Assembly: GCA_900318175.1 (NCBI GenBank)
Contig: ONJQ01000008.1
Coordinates: 1 to 64,000 of the forward strand
Length of the DNA: 64,000 bases
Source of the DNA: an uncultured Bacteroidales bacterium
GTDB lineage: Bacteria > Bacteroidota > Bacteroidia > Bacteroidales > P3
Reading direction: 5' to 3'
Both the position numbers and the translations under genes were made by a program. Under the pieces are notes generated by a model. That model was not told the DNA's origin. It searched no databases and worked only from the letters and a program-made list of their open reading frames with translations. Of the stretch, positions 16,230 through 24,601 are shown piece by piece (position 1 is the first letter of the stretch; every line of letters starts with the position of its first letter).

Positions 16230-16259
16230 CCGAGTGCTTAGACTGTACAGGAAAAGTTT

Positions 16260-16292
16260 AAAGCCCCTACCGTGATGGTAGGGGCTTTCTTT
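16260..16292 (+). terminator. Intrinsic terminator
   Basis: AAAGCCCCTACC (16260-16271) pairs perfectly with GGTAGGGGCTTT (16277-16288), followed by CTTTT. It ends the small-protein/lipoprotein transcript. Confidence 0.85.
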
Positions 16293-16408
16293 TATTGACT
16301 GGCGTCAGGGCAACGCGGTGCCGTCAGGTGTTATGCGTCATAGGTGTTTATGAGACGGGGCGAAGAACTGCGTCTGCCGTTCGGTAAAGGTTGCATCACT
16401 GCGAGGAA

Positions 16409-16618
16409 TCAGGCGAGAAGGCTTTGCAGTTCGGCAATGCGGCGGCGTATCTTCTCCGCCTGGCTTTCGAGGAAATCGGCGCTGTACTTTGCATCGCAGA
16501 AGCCATTGCCTCTGGCCACGTAGGCTGCATCGTCCTCCATGTCCACTTCAAGGTCTAAATAATTGAGCAACAGCTGCTGCTGTTGCTCAATTTCTTGTTG
16601 TATCTCTTCGCGGGTCAT
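16409..16618 (-). CDS. Small coiled protein downstream of ftcD
   Basis: 69 aa from the ATG at 16618, 25 bases after the ftcD stop on the same strand. It is highly charged and Gln-rich (EEIQQEIEQQQQ), then contains ARGNGFCDAKYSADF and a second amphipathic helix, so probably two helices forming a hairpin. The longer frame that begins inside ftcD is rejected because that part is the ftcD coding sequence in another frame. Function unknown; co-transcription with ftcD is likely. Confidence 0.55.
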   Translation of the reverse strand: MTREEIQQEIEQQQQLLLNYLDLEVDMEDDAAYVARGNGFCDAKYSADFLESQAEKIRRRIAELQSLLA

Positions 16619-16643
16619 AAGGCCGGCAGGGATTTGGGAAAGG

Positions 16644-18341
16644 TTAGAGACCAATCTTCTCGTTGACAATCTTGAGGATTTCGGCTTCCTCTTTGATGGC
16701 GCGAGCTTCGAGGTCGGCAGCCTTGGCAAGGATGTCGTTCTTGAAGGCTTCATCCTTCAAAGAGCTGGCGTTGATCTTTACATTGAGGTGGGCACCCATG
16801 ACAGCGCTGCGTGCTGCAAGGGCTCCGACGCCACCGTCGGTAACACTTGCGGGGTTGCCCCACTCAACCATGGCGCGGCAAACCTCGAAGGCCTCGAAGC
16901 TCTTCTGCATGGTGTGGAAGGGGACTTCGGTGGCGAACTTGGTGGCTTCCTGGATGGCAGCGGTGCGAGCGGCCTTCTCCTCGTCGGTCTTCTTGGGCAG
17001 ACCGAAAGCATTCATAATCTTGTTGAAGGCGTTGGTGTCCTCGTCTACAAGGTGCAAGAGCTCGGTCTTGAGAGCCTGACCTTTGACGGCCACGTCGCTG
17101 AACTTCTCCCATTCATCGTCGTAGGCAGCTTTGCCACCCGTCAGATTGGCAACCATGGTGCCCAACGAGGCGGCCAGGGCACCCATGTAGGCGCTGACGC
17201 TGCCACCGCCGGGAGCGGGGCTCTCGCTGGCGGTCTCGTCGCAGAAACCAGTGCAGGTGAGGTCGACGAGTTTCTTCTGGCTGTGGTCCTCAATCAGGAA
17301 CTCAATGACTTTCTCCTTGGGGTCGAAGGGCTTGAGGTCGTCGAGACCCATGCTCTTGATGGCCACCTTCATGATTTCGTCCTCGCTGACGCCAAGGCTG
17401 CGCTGCTGTTTGGCGAGGTAGTATTTACCGGCGTCAATCAGAACGCTCTTGGGGATAAGGCCGACGATCTCGCAACCGGTGACGCGGAGGCCGCGATTGG
17501 CTGCACAACGGCACACCTCGTCGAAGCAGAGATGGACAGGAGCCACTTTGATGGAGGTGATGTTCATGGAGACCTGGGCGATGCCGTAGTCCTCGATGAA
17601 CCAGCCTATGGCCTTGGTGCCCTTGAGGGTACCGGGAATCATGATGGTGTTACCCTTTTCGTCCTTCATAATCTTGCCGCTGGGCTTGCCGCCTTCGCGC
17701 TGGGGACGGCCCTTTTCGCGCACGTCAAAGGCAATGGCGTTGGCACGACGGGTGCTGGTGGTGTTCAGGTTGTAGTTGATGGCAACGAGGAAGTCGCGTG
17801 CACCGACCTGGGTGGCACCGGTCTGCGCCACATGGTCGTTCCACTCGTTGGGGCCGAAATCGGGCTTCCATTCTTCGCTGCCAAGGCGGCTGCTGAGGCT
17901 CTCATATTCGCCGGTGCGGCAGTAGGCCAGATTACGGCGTTTGGGCTGGAAGGCGGCGTTCTCATAGCAGTAGATGGGGATGTTGAGCTCCTCGCCCAGA
18001 CGTTTGCCGAGCTTGTGGGCATACTCCACCACCTCCTCCATGGAGATGTTGCTGACGGGGATGAGGGGGCACACGTCCGTAGCACCCTGGCGGGGATGTG
18101 CGCCATGGTGGTTGCGCATGTCGATGAGTTCGGCAGCCTTTTGCACCACGCGGAAAGCGGCCTCGCAAGCCTGCTCGGGTTCGCCCACAAAGGTGATGAC
18201 TGTGCGGTTGGTGGTCTGGCCGGGATCCACGTCGAGAAGCTTCACGCCCTCCACTTTCTCAATCTCAGCAGTGACCTGATTGATGATATTCATGTCGCGC
18301 CCTTCGCTGATATTGGGCACACACTCGATAAGTTGTTTCAT
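16644..18341 (-). CDS. ftcD: Glutamate formiminotransferase-cyclodeaminase fusion
   Basis: 565 aa bifunctional enzyme of histidine degradation. Residues 1-~330 are the formiminotransferase (CVPNISEGRD at the start; catalytic histidine block NHHGAHPRQGATDV near 77-90), moving the formimino group of formiminoglutamate to tetrahydrofolate. Residues ~355-565 are the cyclodeaminase (ESPAPGGGSVSAYMGALAASLG), releasing ammonia to give methenyl-tetrahydrofolate. The fusion is typical of Bacteroidales. A TATCTTTG box lies at 18425-18418. The next pathway enzyme seen, HutH, is about 18 kb away on the other strand, so the hut genes are split. Confidence 0.93.
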   Translation of the reverse strand: MKQLIECVPNISEGRDMNIINQVTAEIEKVEGVKLLDVDPGQTTNRTVITFVGEPEQACEAAFRVVQKAAELIDMRNHHGAHPRQGATDVCPLIPVSNISMEEVVEYAHKLGKRLGEELNIPIYCYENAAFQPKRRNLAYCRTGEYESLSSRLGSEEWKPDFGPNEWNDHVAQTGATQVGARDFLVAINYNLNTTSTRRANAIAFDVREKGRPQREGGKPSGKIMKDEKGNTIMIPGTLKGTKAIGWFIEDYGIAQVSMNITSIKVAPVHLCFDEVCRCAANRGLRVTGCEIVGLIPKSVLIDAGKYYLAKQQRSLGVSEDEIMKVAIKSMGLDDLKPFDPKEKVIEFLIEDHSQKKLVDLTCTGFCDETASESPAPGGGSVSAYMGALAASLGTMVANLTGGKAAYDDEWEKFSDVAVKGQALKTELLHLVDEDTNAFNKIMNAFGLPKKTDEEKAARTAAIQEATKFATEVPFHTMQKSFEAFEVCRAMVEWGNPASVTDGGVGALAARSAVMGAHLNVKINASSLKDEAFKNDILAKAADLEARAIKEEAEILKIVNEKIGL

Positions 18342-18417
18342 GTTACTATTGATATTTTATTAATATTTCATTTTATTTCAGCTCTTTGTATAAAAACACA
18401 AAGAAAGCTACCACATG

Positions 18418-18425
18418 CAAAGATA
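18418..18425 (-). promoter_or_regulatory. -7 box of ftcD
   Basis: Reads TATCTTTG on the - strand, 77 bases upstream of the ftcD ATG. Confidence 0.6.
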
Positions 18426-18592
18426 CGAAATTTTTCTTGATTTGGGACTATCTTATCACCTTAACTCAATCTCATCAAGTTTAACCTGCATACCTCTTTT
18501 CTGCAGCAGGTTGCCATACTCAAACTGCACTTTAGAAGCAGTTGTTCGCAAAATCCCACACTACAATGTATTGTTTTTTGAGGCAAAAACAT

Positions 18593-18622
18593 TTGCGGCG
18601 GGTTGTTTGAAACCCGCCGCAA
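18593..18622 (-). terminator. Intrinsic terminator after the 18689 gene
   Basis: TTGCGGCGGGTT (18593-18604) and AACCCGCCGCAA (18611-18622) pair perfectly; on the - strand ATGTTTTTG follows. It separates the membrane-protein gene from ftcD. Confidence 0.75.
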
Positions 18623-18688
18623 CTAACATTTTACATAAAAAATGCAAGTATCATTTATCTGCCGACAATTTTTATGCAGATTAAATAA

Positions 18689-20386
18689 TCAGAAGATAGG
18701 CACAATGAGAAAAAAGACTAAAGCACATACTACAACAAGTACTACTGTAATAATCACGATAGTCTTTTTCTTTGCTTTTTCGAGTTTCCCTAACAACTTT
18801 TGTTCCACCAATCTCTTGAACAAATAACTAAACATAAGTGTAATAATTAATGTCACAAAGAAAAACCTTTCTGTCTGACGGTTGTCCCAGTCAGGGAAGT
18901 GGACAGATACAGACAAACCATTCTTCATGATTGCCTCTAATACCTTCGGATTTGTAATAACAAAACCAGTAGAGGTCAGAATTATATCGTTGGGCCTGAT
19001 TGTTTCGGCTCCAGCGGAACAAATTAATCCATCGATATGAGTTCTGAAATCGTACTCGAACTTCATCAACCTGCTGTTGCTACTATGTTTAATTGAAATA
19101 AGCTCCTGAGTTTTACTTAAATCATATAATGATAGCAATCCTCCTGGTTTTGTAAAACTAGAAGAATAATAAGAAACCTCTTTCAACTGGTGATGCTGGC
19201 CCAAGTTAGAATATGATTCAGACAGGATTGATCCTCGCGGGACCTCTACTTGTTTATTGTTATTAACTCCAAAGAGTTCGTTTCCATAACTCATATTCTT
19301 GTCAACCAAACCATCCACATACATCTTTAGTGTAACCATCTTTTCTGTCATAACCTTATCATATAACGAATTAGACTGTTCATAAATTCCAAGTCCGTTG
19401 GCCAATATTTGTGCAGCGGCATTTATATTACTCTCAAAAGAACTGTCTTTATTAAGAATAAGATTAAGGTTTTCTGATTGATGTTTGAAATTTGCCGATT
19501 TTAATTCGAGTTTTCGTAGTTGTCCGACGTATCCCAGACTGTCGATAGTGTCTTTTTGCCCCTGACTGAAATACATATCTGTGAGGGTTTCTTGTGAGAT
19601 TCTCGTCATATCATAAATTGAAGGATTATATCCAAACAATTGCAATAGTGGAGTATCTTCAATTCGATTGTCGAAAAACGCACTTAAATAATGGACAGTA
19701 TCAATCACACTACTGAGTTGGTTACCATAAATTACCATGTGTTCATGAGCCACATTTTTGGGTTTAATTGTTATGGATATGTTGGGTATGATTGTTGAGT
19801 ATCCTCTTTCATCAAAATGGCTTAAACCCATTCTTTTATTTGCCTTAATATACAATGATGAATATAGACCTAAATTGTCTTTTGAAAAGCTGGTAGTAGG
19901 TAACCTGTTAGTTATACTACTTTGCAAAGGGGCAAATGAGCAATATGGACAATCCTCGATATAAGCTGTAGGCAAACTCGTTCCAACAAACAAAGGTTTT
20001 TCGCATGGCCTAAACATACGAGTCATGACTCCAACATGAATACCAGGCAACGAAACAGAATTAGTTTCAGGTAACTCGTTGAGACCATGATAGTATCTTG
20101 GCAATACAGAAATCGTGGAGTCTGTAAATTTAAACCGATCAGTTGAATTGATATTATAGTCGCGTACTACTTTCATGCCTAATATCTGCTCACTTTGGGG
20201 ACCAATATACCCAGATTCTACTTCAATAGTGTTGTTTGGAGTCTTGTGCCATTGTATCATTAAAAAGATACAAATAGCTATCACTCCAACTGAAAAGACC
20301 ACTTCAATCGGCAAAGTTCTGAATGAACGTTTTTTAGAATCGTCATCAGAAATTGCAGCTCCTATTGAGCCATCATTTGTATGCAT
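18689..20386 (-). CDS. Unknown membrane-anchored protein
   Basis: 565 aa, not recognised. One membrane helix lies near residues 28-46 (VVFSVGVIAICIFLMIQW), then a ~440-residue extracytoplasmic region without known motifs, then two hydrophobic segments close to the C-terminus (about 510-530 and 540-562) split by a Lys-rich loop. The ectodomain contains a CPYCSF motif near residue 142, the only Cys pair seen, which might be redox-active or metal-binding. The composition is more AT-rich than the flanking ftcD and M13 genes, suggesting acquisition. It is monocistronic, ending at its own terminator; a possible promoter box is 330 bases upstream. Confidence 0.65.
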   Translation of the reverse strand: MHTNDGSIGAAISDDDSKKRSFRTLPIEVVFSVGVIAICIFLMIQWHKTPNNTIEVESGYIGPQSEQILGMKVVRDYNINSTDRFKFTDSTISVLPRYYHGLNELPETNSVSLPGIHVGVMTRMFRPCEKPLFVGTSLPTAYIEDCPYCSFAPLQSSITNRLPTTSFSKDNLGLYSSLYIKANKRMGLSHFDERGYSTIIPNISITIKPKNVAHEHMVIYGNQLSSVIDTVHYLSAFFDNRIEDTPLLQLFGYNPSIYDMTRISQETLTDMYFSQGQKDTIDSLGYVGQLRKLELKSANFKHQSENLNLILNKDSSFESNINAAAQILANGLGIYEQSNSLYDKVMTEKMVTLKMYVDGLVDKNMSYGNELFGVNNNKQVEVPRGSILSESYSNLGQHHQLKEVSYYSSSFTKPGGLLSLYDLSKTQELISIKHSSNSRLMKFEYDFRTHIDGLICSAGAETIRPNDIILTSTGFVITNPKVLEAIMKNGLSVSVHFPDWDNRQTERFFFVTLIITLMFSYLFKRLVEQKLLGKLEKAKKKTIVIITVVLVVVCALVFFLIVPIF

Positions 20387-20399
20387 ACCTTAATCCCTA

Positions 20400-20447
20400 A
20401 TTCGTGTCGGGCACAACTTTTTTTGTGCGGCGGCCCGGCGGCACGAG
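20400..20447. repeat. GC-rich inverted repeat
   Basis: TCGTG at 20401-20405 and CACGA at 20442-20446 bracket GGGCACAAC, a T7 run and GCGGCGGCCCGGCGG. The stretch is far more GC-rich than its surroundings and resembles intergenic palindromic elements. Confidence 0.4.
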
Positions 20448-20722
20448 TTTATACAATAAGAGAAAGTGGAGCCATCCATGACAACCCTATTTTCCTTGGT
20501 AGGGCTTCGACTCCCTTAGACATAAAAATACAGGTTCAGTGAATTGCTCCACTGAGGGTTGTATCTATAGAAAGGTATACAATCCAGCAGGAGCATTCAT
20601 TTCCCCCTTATTTCGTATGTCTATTTGTGAGTGTCGAAGTTCACCAAGCGGGAATAAGGCAAAATGCGCTTTCTCAATAACATGCAAGTGCAATACGCGC
20701 CGCGCTTGCAGATGCAAATATA
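20448..20722 (-). other. Structured noncoding region with a promoter box, candidate RNA
   Basis: There is no credible reading frame. TATATTTG on the - strand at 20722-20715 could start a transcript running to about 20400. Complementary blocks are interleaved: AGTGGAGC (20465-20472) with GCTCCACT (20546-20553), and ACAACCCT (20481-20488) with AGGGTTGT (20555-20562), an order that makes a pseudoknot; CTTCGAC (20505-20511) matches GTCGAAG (20633-20639), and CCTTATT (20606-20612) matches AATAAGG (20653-20659). No known RNA family was recognised. It could alternatively be the long leader of the 20386 gene. Confidence 0.4.
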
Positions 20723-20780
20723 CACATTTTTCTTGAAATAGAAAGATACTATTAGAATTATTGTATCTGGTATGGTGAGG

Positions 20781-21428
20781 TTAGTTGCCGGCCAGGGTTT
20801 TGCACAGGGCGGCAATTTCGGCTTTGAGGAGGCGGTTTTCCTCTTCGAGGGCTTGCAGCCGGCGGTCTTGTTCTTGGCGGTAGGAGGTGCGTGCTGCGTG
20901 CATGCGTTCTTTCACGCCGCCTTCGGTCACAAAGCACCTCTCCAAGTGTTGCAGATAGGCGGCGGCCATCTTGTCGGCAATGTGGCAGAGGGTGATGGCC
21001 ATGTTGCAGAACTCCTCGGCCGAGAGGGTCTCCGCCAACTGGCGGTAGTCGTCGAGGCTGTTGTGCGTCCGGTAGAAAGCCAGCATCTTCTCAAAACGCG
21101 GGTGCTTTCTGTCCCAAATGGGCAGGGAATGTTTCTTCAGGTAGTCTTCATAGTCCTCCCTCAGTTCCTGAAGGCTGGCACGCCCCACGTTGACCAGCTT
21201 CACCTCCGTCTCGCTGCTGGTCATGGCGGCCTCGCTGCCCTCCACAATATTCTGCTTGCCGCTACGGGCTGCCTGGTTCATCTGGTCAACGGTGCGGTCG
21301 CCGTAGGGCGGCAGGAAGCGTTGGCAGAACCTGGCTGTCAGGACGACCAGAACCTCGCTTTTCTGGTAGAGATGGAGGTTCTTGTAGTCCGGCACTCGGC
21401 GGAAGATACTGTTTTGCTGGTTGGGCAT
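20781..21428 (-). CDS. Four-helix-bundle suffix domain protein
   Basis: 215 aa. The central part (residues ~15-110: LHLYQKSEVLVVLTARF, RTVDQMNQAARSGKQNIVEG, VKLVNVGRASLQELREDYED; key blocks QAARSGKQNIVEG and RASLQEL) matches the 23S-intervening-sequence four-helix bundle family with a suffix region. The C-terminal ~45 residues form a coiled coil (RRLQALEEENRLLKAEIAAL). Relatives include Avd of diversity-generating retroelements, but no reverse transcriptase is near. Nucleic-acid binding is inferred for the family. It lies downstream of the M13 peptidase with a long inverted repeat in between. Confidence 0.75.
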   Translation of the reverse strand: MPNQQNSIFRRVPDYKNLHLYQKSEVLVVLTARFCQRFLPPYGDRTVDQMNQAARSGKQNIVEGSEAAMTSSETEVKLVNVGRASLQELREDYEDYLKKHSLPIWDRKHPRFEKMLAFYRTHNSLDDYRQLAETLSAEEFCNMAITLCHIADKMAAAYLQHLERCFVTEGGVKERMHAARTSYRQEQDRRLQALEEENRLLKAEIAALCKTLAGN

Positions 21429-21450
21429 GAAGAGGATGTTTTTTTAATTA

Positions 21451-21502
21451 GTATTTTTAGTATGACTAGTTTTACTAGTATTACTAGTCATACCAAAAAT
21501 AC
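21451..21502. repeat. 20-bp inverted repeat with three ACTAGT sites
   Basis: GTATTTTTAGTATGACTAGT (21451-21470) pairs with ACTAGTCATACCAAAAATAC (21483-21502), one mismatch. The loop contains a third ACTAGT. It sits between the M13 peptidase stop and the four-helix gene; no T-run follows in the - strand direction, so plain termination is uncertain. Confidence 0.7.
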
Positions 21503-21518
21503 CATTATTTATTGCTGT

Positions 21519-23570
21519 TTACCAGAGCTGGGCGCGGAGCTCGGGAGCAAGGTACATAGCGCAGCCGGGCTGGATGCCGAAGGCTTCGAGGAACTCGGTG
21601 ACATGAGGCAGGGTGGCATTGACGCGGTTCTCGGCCAGACTGTGCACGTCGGCAGCGGTGAGCTGGAGCTTGGCCTCTTCGCGGATGTTGCTGGCCCATA
21701 CTCCGGCGTAGGCAAGGAAGAAACGCTGGGCGGGTGTGAAGCCGTCCATCTCCTTCTCGTTCACCTGACGCTTGGCAAGGGCGTTCTGCAAGGCCTGGTA
21801 GCTGATGTGGAGGCCACCGTTGTCGGCAATGTTCTCGCCAAGGGTGAGCTGGCCGTTGGCATAGGTGAGAGGATTGTCGCTAACTTTCACCTTGTTGAAC
21901 CAGTCAACCAGCACCTGAGCATTGGCCTGGAAGCGGGCGGTATCCTCGTCCTCCCACCAGTCGTTCAGGTTGCCGTCCTTGTCGTAGTGGCGGCCTTGGT
22001 CGTCGAAGCCGTGGGTCATTTCGTGTCCAATCACCACACCGATGGCACCATAGTTGAAAGCGTCGTCGGCATTCATGTCGAAGAAGGGTTTCTGCAGGAT
22101 ACCTGCGGGGAAGCAGATCTCGTTGGTGGTGGGATTGTAGTAGGCGTTGACGGTCTGCGGAGTCATGCCCCATTCAGTCTTGTCGACGGGCTTGTCAATC
22201 TTGGAGACCATGTAGGCAATGTCGAACTGGTTGGAGCGGACGATGTTGGCGAAGTAGCTGTCGTTCTTGATTTCGAGGCCGCTATAGTCACGCCACTTGT
22301 CGGGATAACCCACCTTGACCATGATGGTGGAGAGTTTCTCGATGGCGCGCTGCTTGGTGCCCTCGCTCATCCATTTGGCATCGTGGATACGCATGGCAAA
22401 AGCCTCCTTCAGGTTGTTGACCATCTCCACCATGCGGTGTTTGGCCTCCGGGGGGAAGAAGCGTGCCACGTAGAGCTCGCCAAGGGCCTCACCCATGGCA
22501 CCGTCGACGGTGCTGGTGACGCGTTTCCAACGGGGACGCAGCTGCTCGGCGCCGCTGAGGGTACGACCGTAAAAGTCGAAATTGGCATTGACAAAGTTGC
22601 TGCTGAGGTAGACGGCGGCAGTGTTGATGACATTCCAGGCGTAGTATGCCTTGATGGCATCCAAACTCTTGGCCTCATTCAGCACCTTGCCCACCTCTTG
22701 GAAGTATTCGGGCTGGCACATGTTGAAGCTGGTGAGCTTGGGCAGGCCGATTTCAGCGAAGTAGGACTTGAGGTCAAGACCCTGGGCACGCACGGTGGCG
22801 GTGTCGAAACCCATCTTGTTGAAGGTCTTGAAGGGGTCGCGGTTCTCCTCGTTGCTGTACTGGGCCTTGGCCAGACGGGTTTCGAGGTCCATGACCATCT
22901 TGGCCAACTGTGCAGGAGTCTTGCCGCTCAGCTTGTCGTAGCCGGCGTTGGCAAACTGGGTCTCCATGAGGGCGACATATGCCTTACGCAATTCGGGCTC
23001 GCGGCCTTTGCTCTCCAGGTAGTAGTCGCGCTCGCCCATGCCGATGCCGCTCTGGTAGAGCCATGCGATGCACTGGTTGGCATCCTTGGCGTCGGCCTCG
23101 TTGAAGAGGGCGAAGAAGGGATTGATGCCGATGCCATGCAGACGGCGCATCTCGGGCTGCAACTCGTCCACGCTCTTGATGGCTGCAATCTCGTTCAGGT
23201 AGGGCATGATAGGTTCGGCACCCTGTTTCTCGATGGTGGCCGTGTCCATGCCGACGGTGTAGAGGGTGGCAATCTTGTCGCCATAGCTGCCGGGCTCGTT
23301 CTTGGTGTTGACCAGCGAGTCGATAAGTGTGCGCAGCTGCTCCTGGTTGGTCTCGGCCAACACGTCGAAAGCGCCATAACGGCTGTGTTCAGCGTCCAGC
23401 GGATGGGCTTTCAGCCAGCCGCCGCAAGCGTAGTGATAGAAATCCTCGGCGGGGTTGACCGTCGTGTCGAGGTTGTCCAGATTGACACCCGAGGTCAACT
23501 CGGTGCCCTTGTTACATGCTGTAACGGCAAAGAGCGAAAGTGTCATGATTGTTAATACTGTTTTTTTCAT
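21519..23570 (-). CDS. M13 (neprilysin-like) metallopeptidase lipoprotein
   Basis: 683 aa from the ATG at 23570, chosen because a lipoprotein signal peptide follows (MKKTVLTIM, lipobox VTAC, Cys18) and a TTG-N19-TATTTTTG promoter ends at 23696. Zinc and catalytic residues are in GHEMTHGFDDQGR near 516 and the third ligand in GENIADNGG near 578, as in neprilysin/PepO. The long N-terminal cap domain limits substrates to peptides. It acts outside the inner membrane, probably in peptide breakdown. The family's final CxxW is replaced by a C-A-M-Y end; otherwise complete and of normal length. Confidence 0.92.
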   Translation of the reverse strand: MKKTVLTIMTLSLFAVTACNKGTELTSGVNLDNLDTTVNPAEDFYHYACGGWLKAHPLDAEHSRYGAFDVLAETNQEQLRTLIDSLVNTKNEPGSYGDKIATLYTVGMDTATIEKQGAEPIMPYLNEIAAIKSVDELQPEMRRLHGIGINPFFALFNEADAKDANQCIAWLYQSGIGMGERDYYLESKGREPELRKAYVALMETQFANAGYDKLSGKTPAQLAKMVMDLETRLAKAQYSNEENRDPFKTFNKMGFDTATVRAQGLDLKSYFAEIGLPKLTSFNMCQPEYFQEVGKVLNEAKSLDAIKAYYAWNVINTAAVYLSSNFVNANFDFYGRTLSGAEQLRPRWKRVTSTVDGAMGEALGELYVARFFPPEAKHRMVEMVNNLKEAFAMRIHDAKWMSEGTKQRAIEKLSTIMVKVGYPDKWRDYSGLEIKNDSYFANIVRSNQFDIAYMVSKIDKPVDKTEWGMTPQTVNAYYNPTTNEICFPAGILQKPFFDMNADDAFNYGAIGVVIGHEMTHGFDDQGRHYDKDGNLNDWWEDEDTARFQANAQVLVDWFNKVKVSDNPLTYANGQLTLGENIADNGGLHISYQALQNALAKRQVNEKEMDGFTPAQRFFLAYAGVWASNIREEAKLQLTAADVHSLAENRVNATLPHVTEFLEAFGIQPGCAMYLAPELRAQLW

Positions 23571-23695
23571 TGTTGTATTTAATAATATTTGTTTTCGTAT
23601 TATTTGTTCTCTTTCCCAAACCAATGTATTCTCTTCATGTAGAACGCACAATATCACTTGTTATCTCCACTATCGGTACCAGAAAAAACATTTTG

Positions 23696-23725
23696 CAAAA
23701 ATACATCTTTTTTTCGGAATATCAA
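23696..23725 (-). promoter_or_regulatory. Promoter of the M13 peptidase gene
   Basis: On the - strand TTG (23725-23723), 19 bases, then TATTTTTG (23703-23696). Confidence 0.75.
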
Positions 23726-23777
23726 TAAAAAACATTCCTCTGGAAATAAAGAAACTATGCCCTGCAAATATTAATAC

Positions 23778-23808
23778 TTGCCTAAAACAAAAAATAGCAT
23801 TAACTTTG
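23778..23808 (+). promoter_or_regulatory. Promoter of the 23830 gene
   Basis: TTG at 23778-23780, 20 bases, then TAACTTTG at 23801-23808; ATG at 23830. Together with 23696-23725 this is a divergent promoter region. Confidence 0.75.
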
Positions 23809-23829
23809 CAAAATTAAAAACCTCTTATT

Positions 23830-24522
23830 ATGGCACAAGATAATACAAACAACCACAATAGAATCAGCATCAAGTCAGTCCTGAAAAGACTCGAAAAATT
23901 TGGTATCAAAACCCACAAAACCATGCTGTCCGATGCCTTTGTTGGTGCCGACTTCACACGGTGTGCGGTACGGTGGATGCGCTTTGGCGTTGGTTTTTTT
24001 GCCGACGTGGTGCTCGCCTTCAAATCGTCCGTCCATCTGGACGGCCACAAGGGCAACGACACCCTTGTCAAGGCCTACAAGCGTGCCATCGACGGTTTCC
24101 ACCGCTGCGCCGACCGCAAGTGCTACATCGGTGCCGGTGTCCACCTGCACACCATCGGCGACTTCTACGCCCATACCAACTTCATCGACCTCTACAGCCT
24201 CTATGCCCGCCAGCGCGGTCTCTCTATGGACAAGGAGGATATTCCCGAATTCTCCAAGCTGATGGACAATGCCGACTTCCTGCAGTTTGCCAAATCGCAA
24301 GGCGAGCTCCGCGCCGGCACCTACGGCTTGATAAGCGACCTGATTGAAAAGATTTTCAAAACAAAACCCAAGGAGGGCTCCCACACCTTGATGAACCTCG
24401 ACTCCAACATGTCCATCAACGGTGGCAAACCCTACGCGCCCGGTTCATCTTTCACTAAACATGAAGCCGCCGTCCAAGTAGCCACCGAAGAATGCCGCAA
24501 CCTCCTGCAAAGACTTTTATAA
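23830..24522 (+). CDS. HET-C / phospholipase C-like helical protein
   Basis: 230 aa. The block HLHTIGDFYAHTNFIDLY (about residues 101-118) is the His-rich signature shared by zinc-dependent phospholipase C, P1 nuclease and HET-C-like proteins (usually LQDFYAHSNW). Further possible ligands are GSHTLMNLD near 180 and KHEAA near 212. There is no signal peptide; residues 45-58 (MRFGVGFFADVVLAF) are mildly hydrophobic. The order of His/Asp residues fits a small zinc-dependent helical bundle, but substrate and even activity are inference. It has its own promoter and no operon partner. Confidence 0.55.
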   Translation: MAQDNTNNHNRISIKSVLKRLEKFGIKTHKTMLSDAFVGADFTRCAVRWMRFGVGFFADVVLAFKSSVHLDGHKGNDTLVKAYKRAIDGFHRCADRKCYIGAGVHLHTIGDFYAHTNFIDLYSLYARQRGLSMDKEDIPEFSKLMDNADFLQFAKSQGELRAGTYGLISDLIEKIFKTKPKEGSHTLMNLDSNMSINGGKPYAPGSSFTKHEAAVQVATEECRNLLQRLL

Positions 24523-24601
24523 TACACTCCAAAAAAAACAGAAGGGAAAGGGGGGAAAACTATAGATTCTATCCCATCTATAAAATCTAATTTGTTATAT
24601 A

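Noticed and set aside
17740-17756. TTGGCACG-N4-GTGCT, a sigma-54-like match on the + strand
   Set aside because: It lies inside ftcD, antisense to it, with no gene start downstream on that strand; taken as chance in GC-rich coding sequence.
20501-20515. T-arm-like AGGGCTTCGACTCCC, considered as a tRNA or tmRNA end
   Set aside because: No acceptor stem, anticodon arm, CCA end or tag-coding frame could be placed around it.
20772-23555. A 927-codon open frame on the + strand opposite the M13 peptidase and four-helix genes
   Set aside because: It mirrors codon positions of two clearly recognised - strand genes, runs across their intergenic hairpin, and its translation is Gly/Val/His-rich without any motif.
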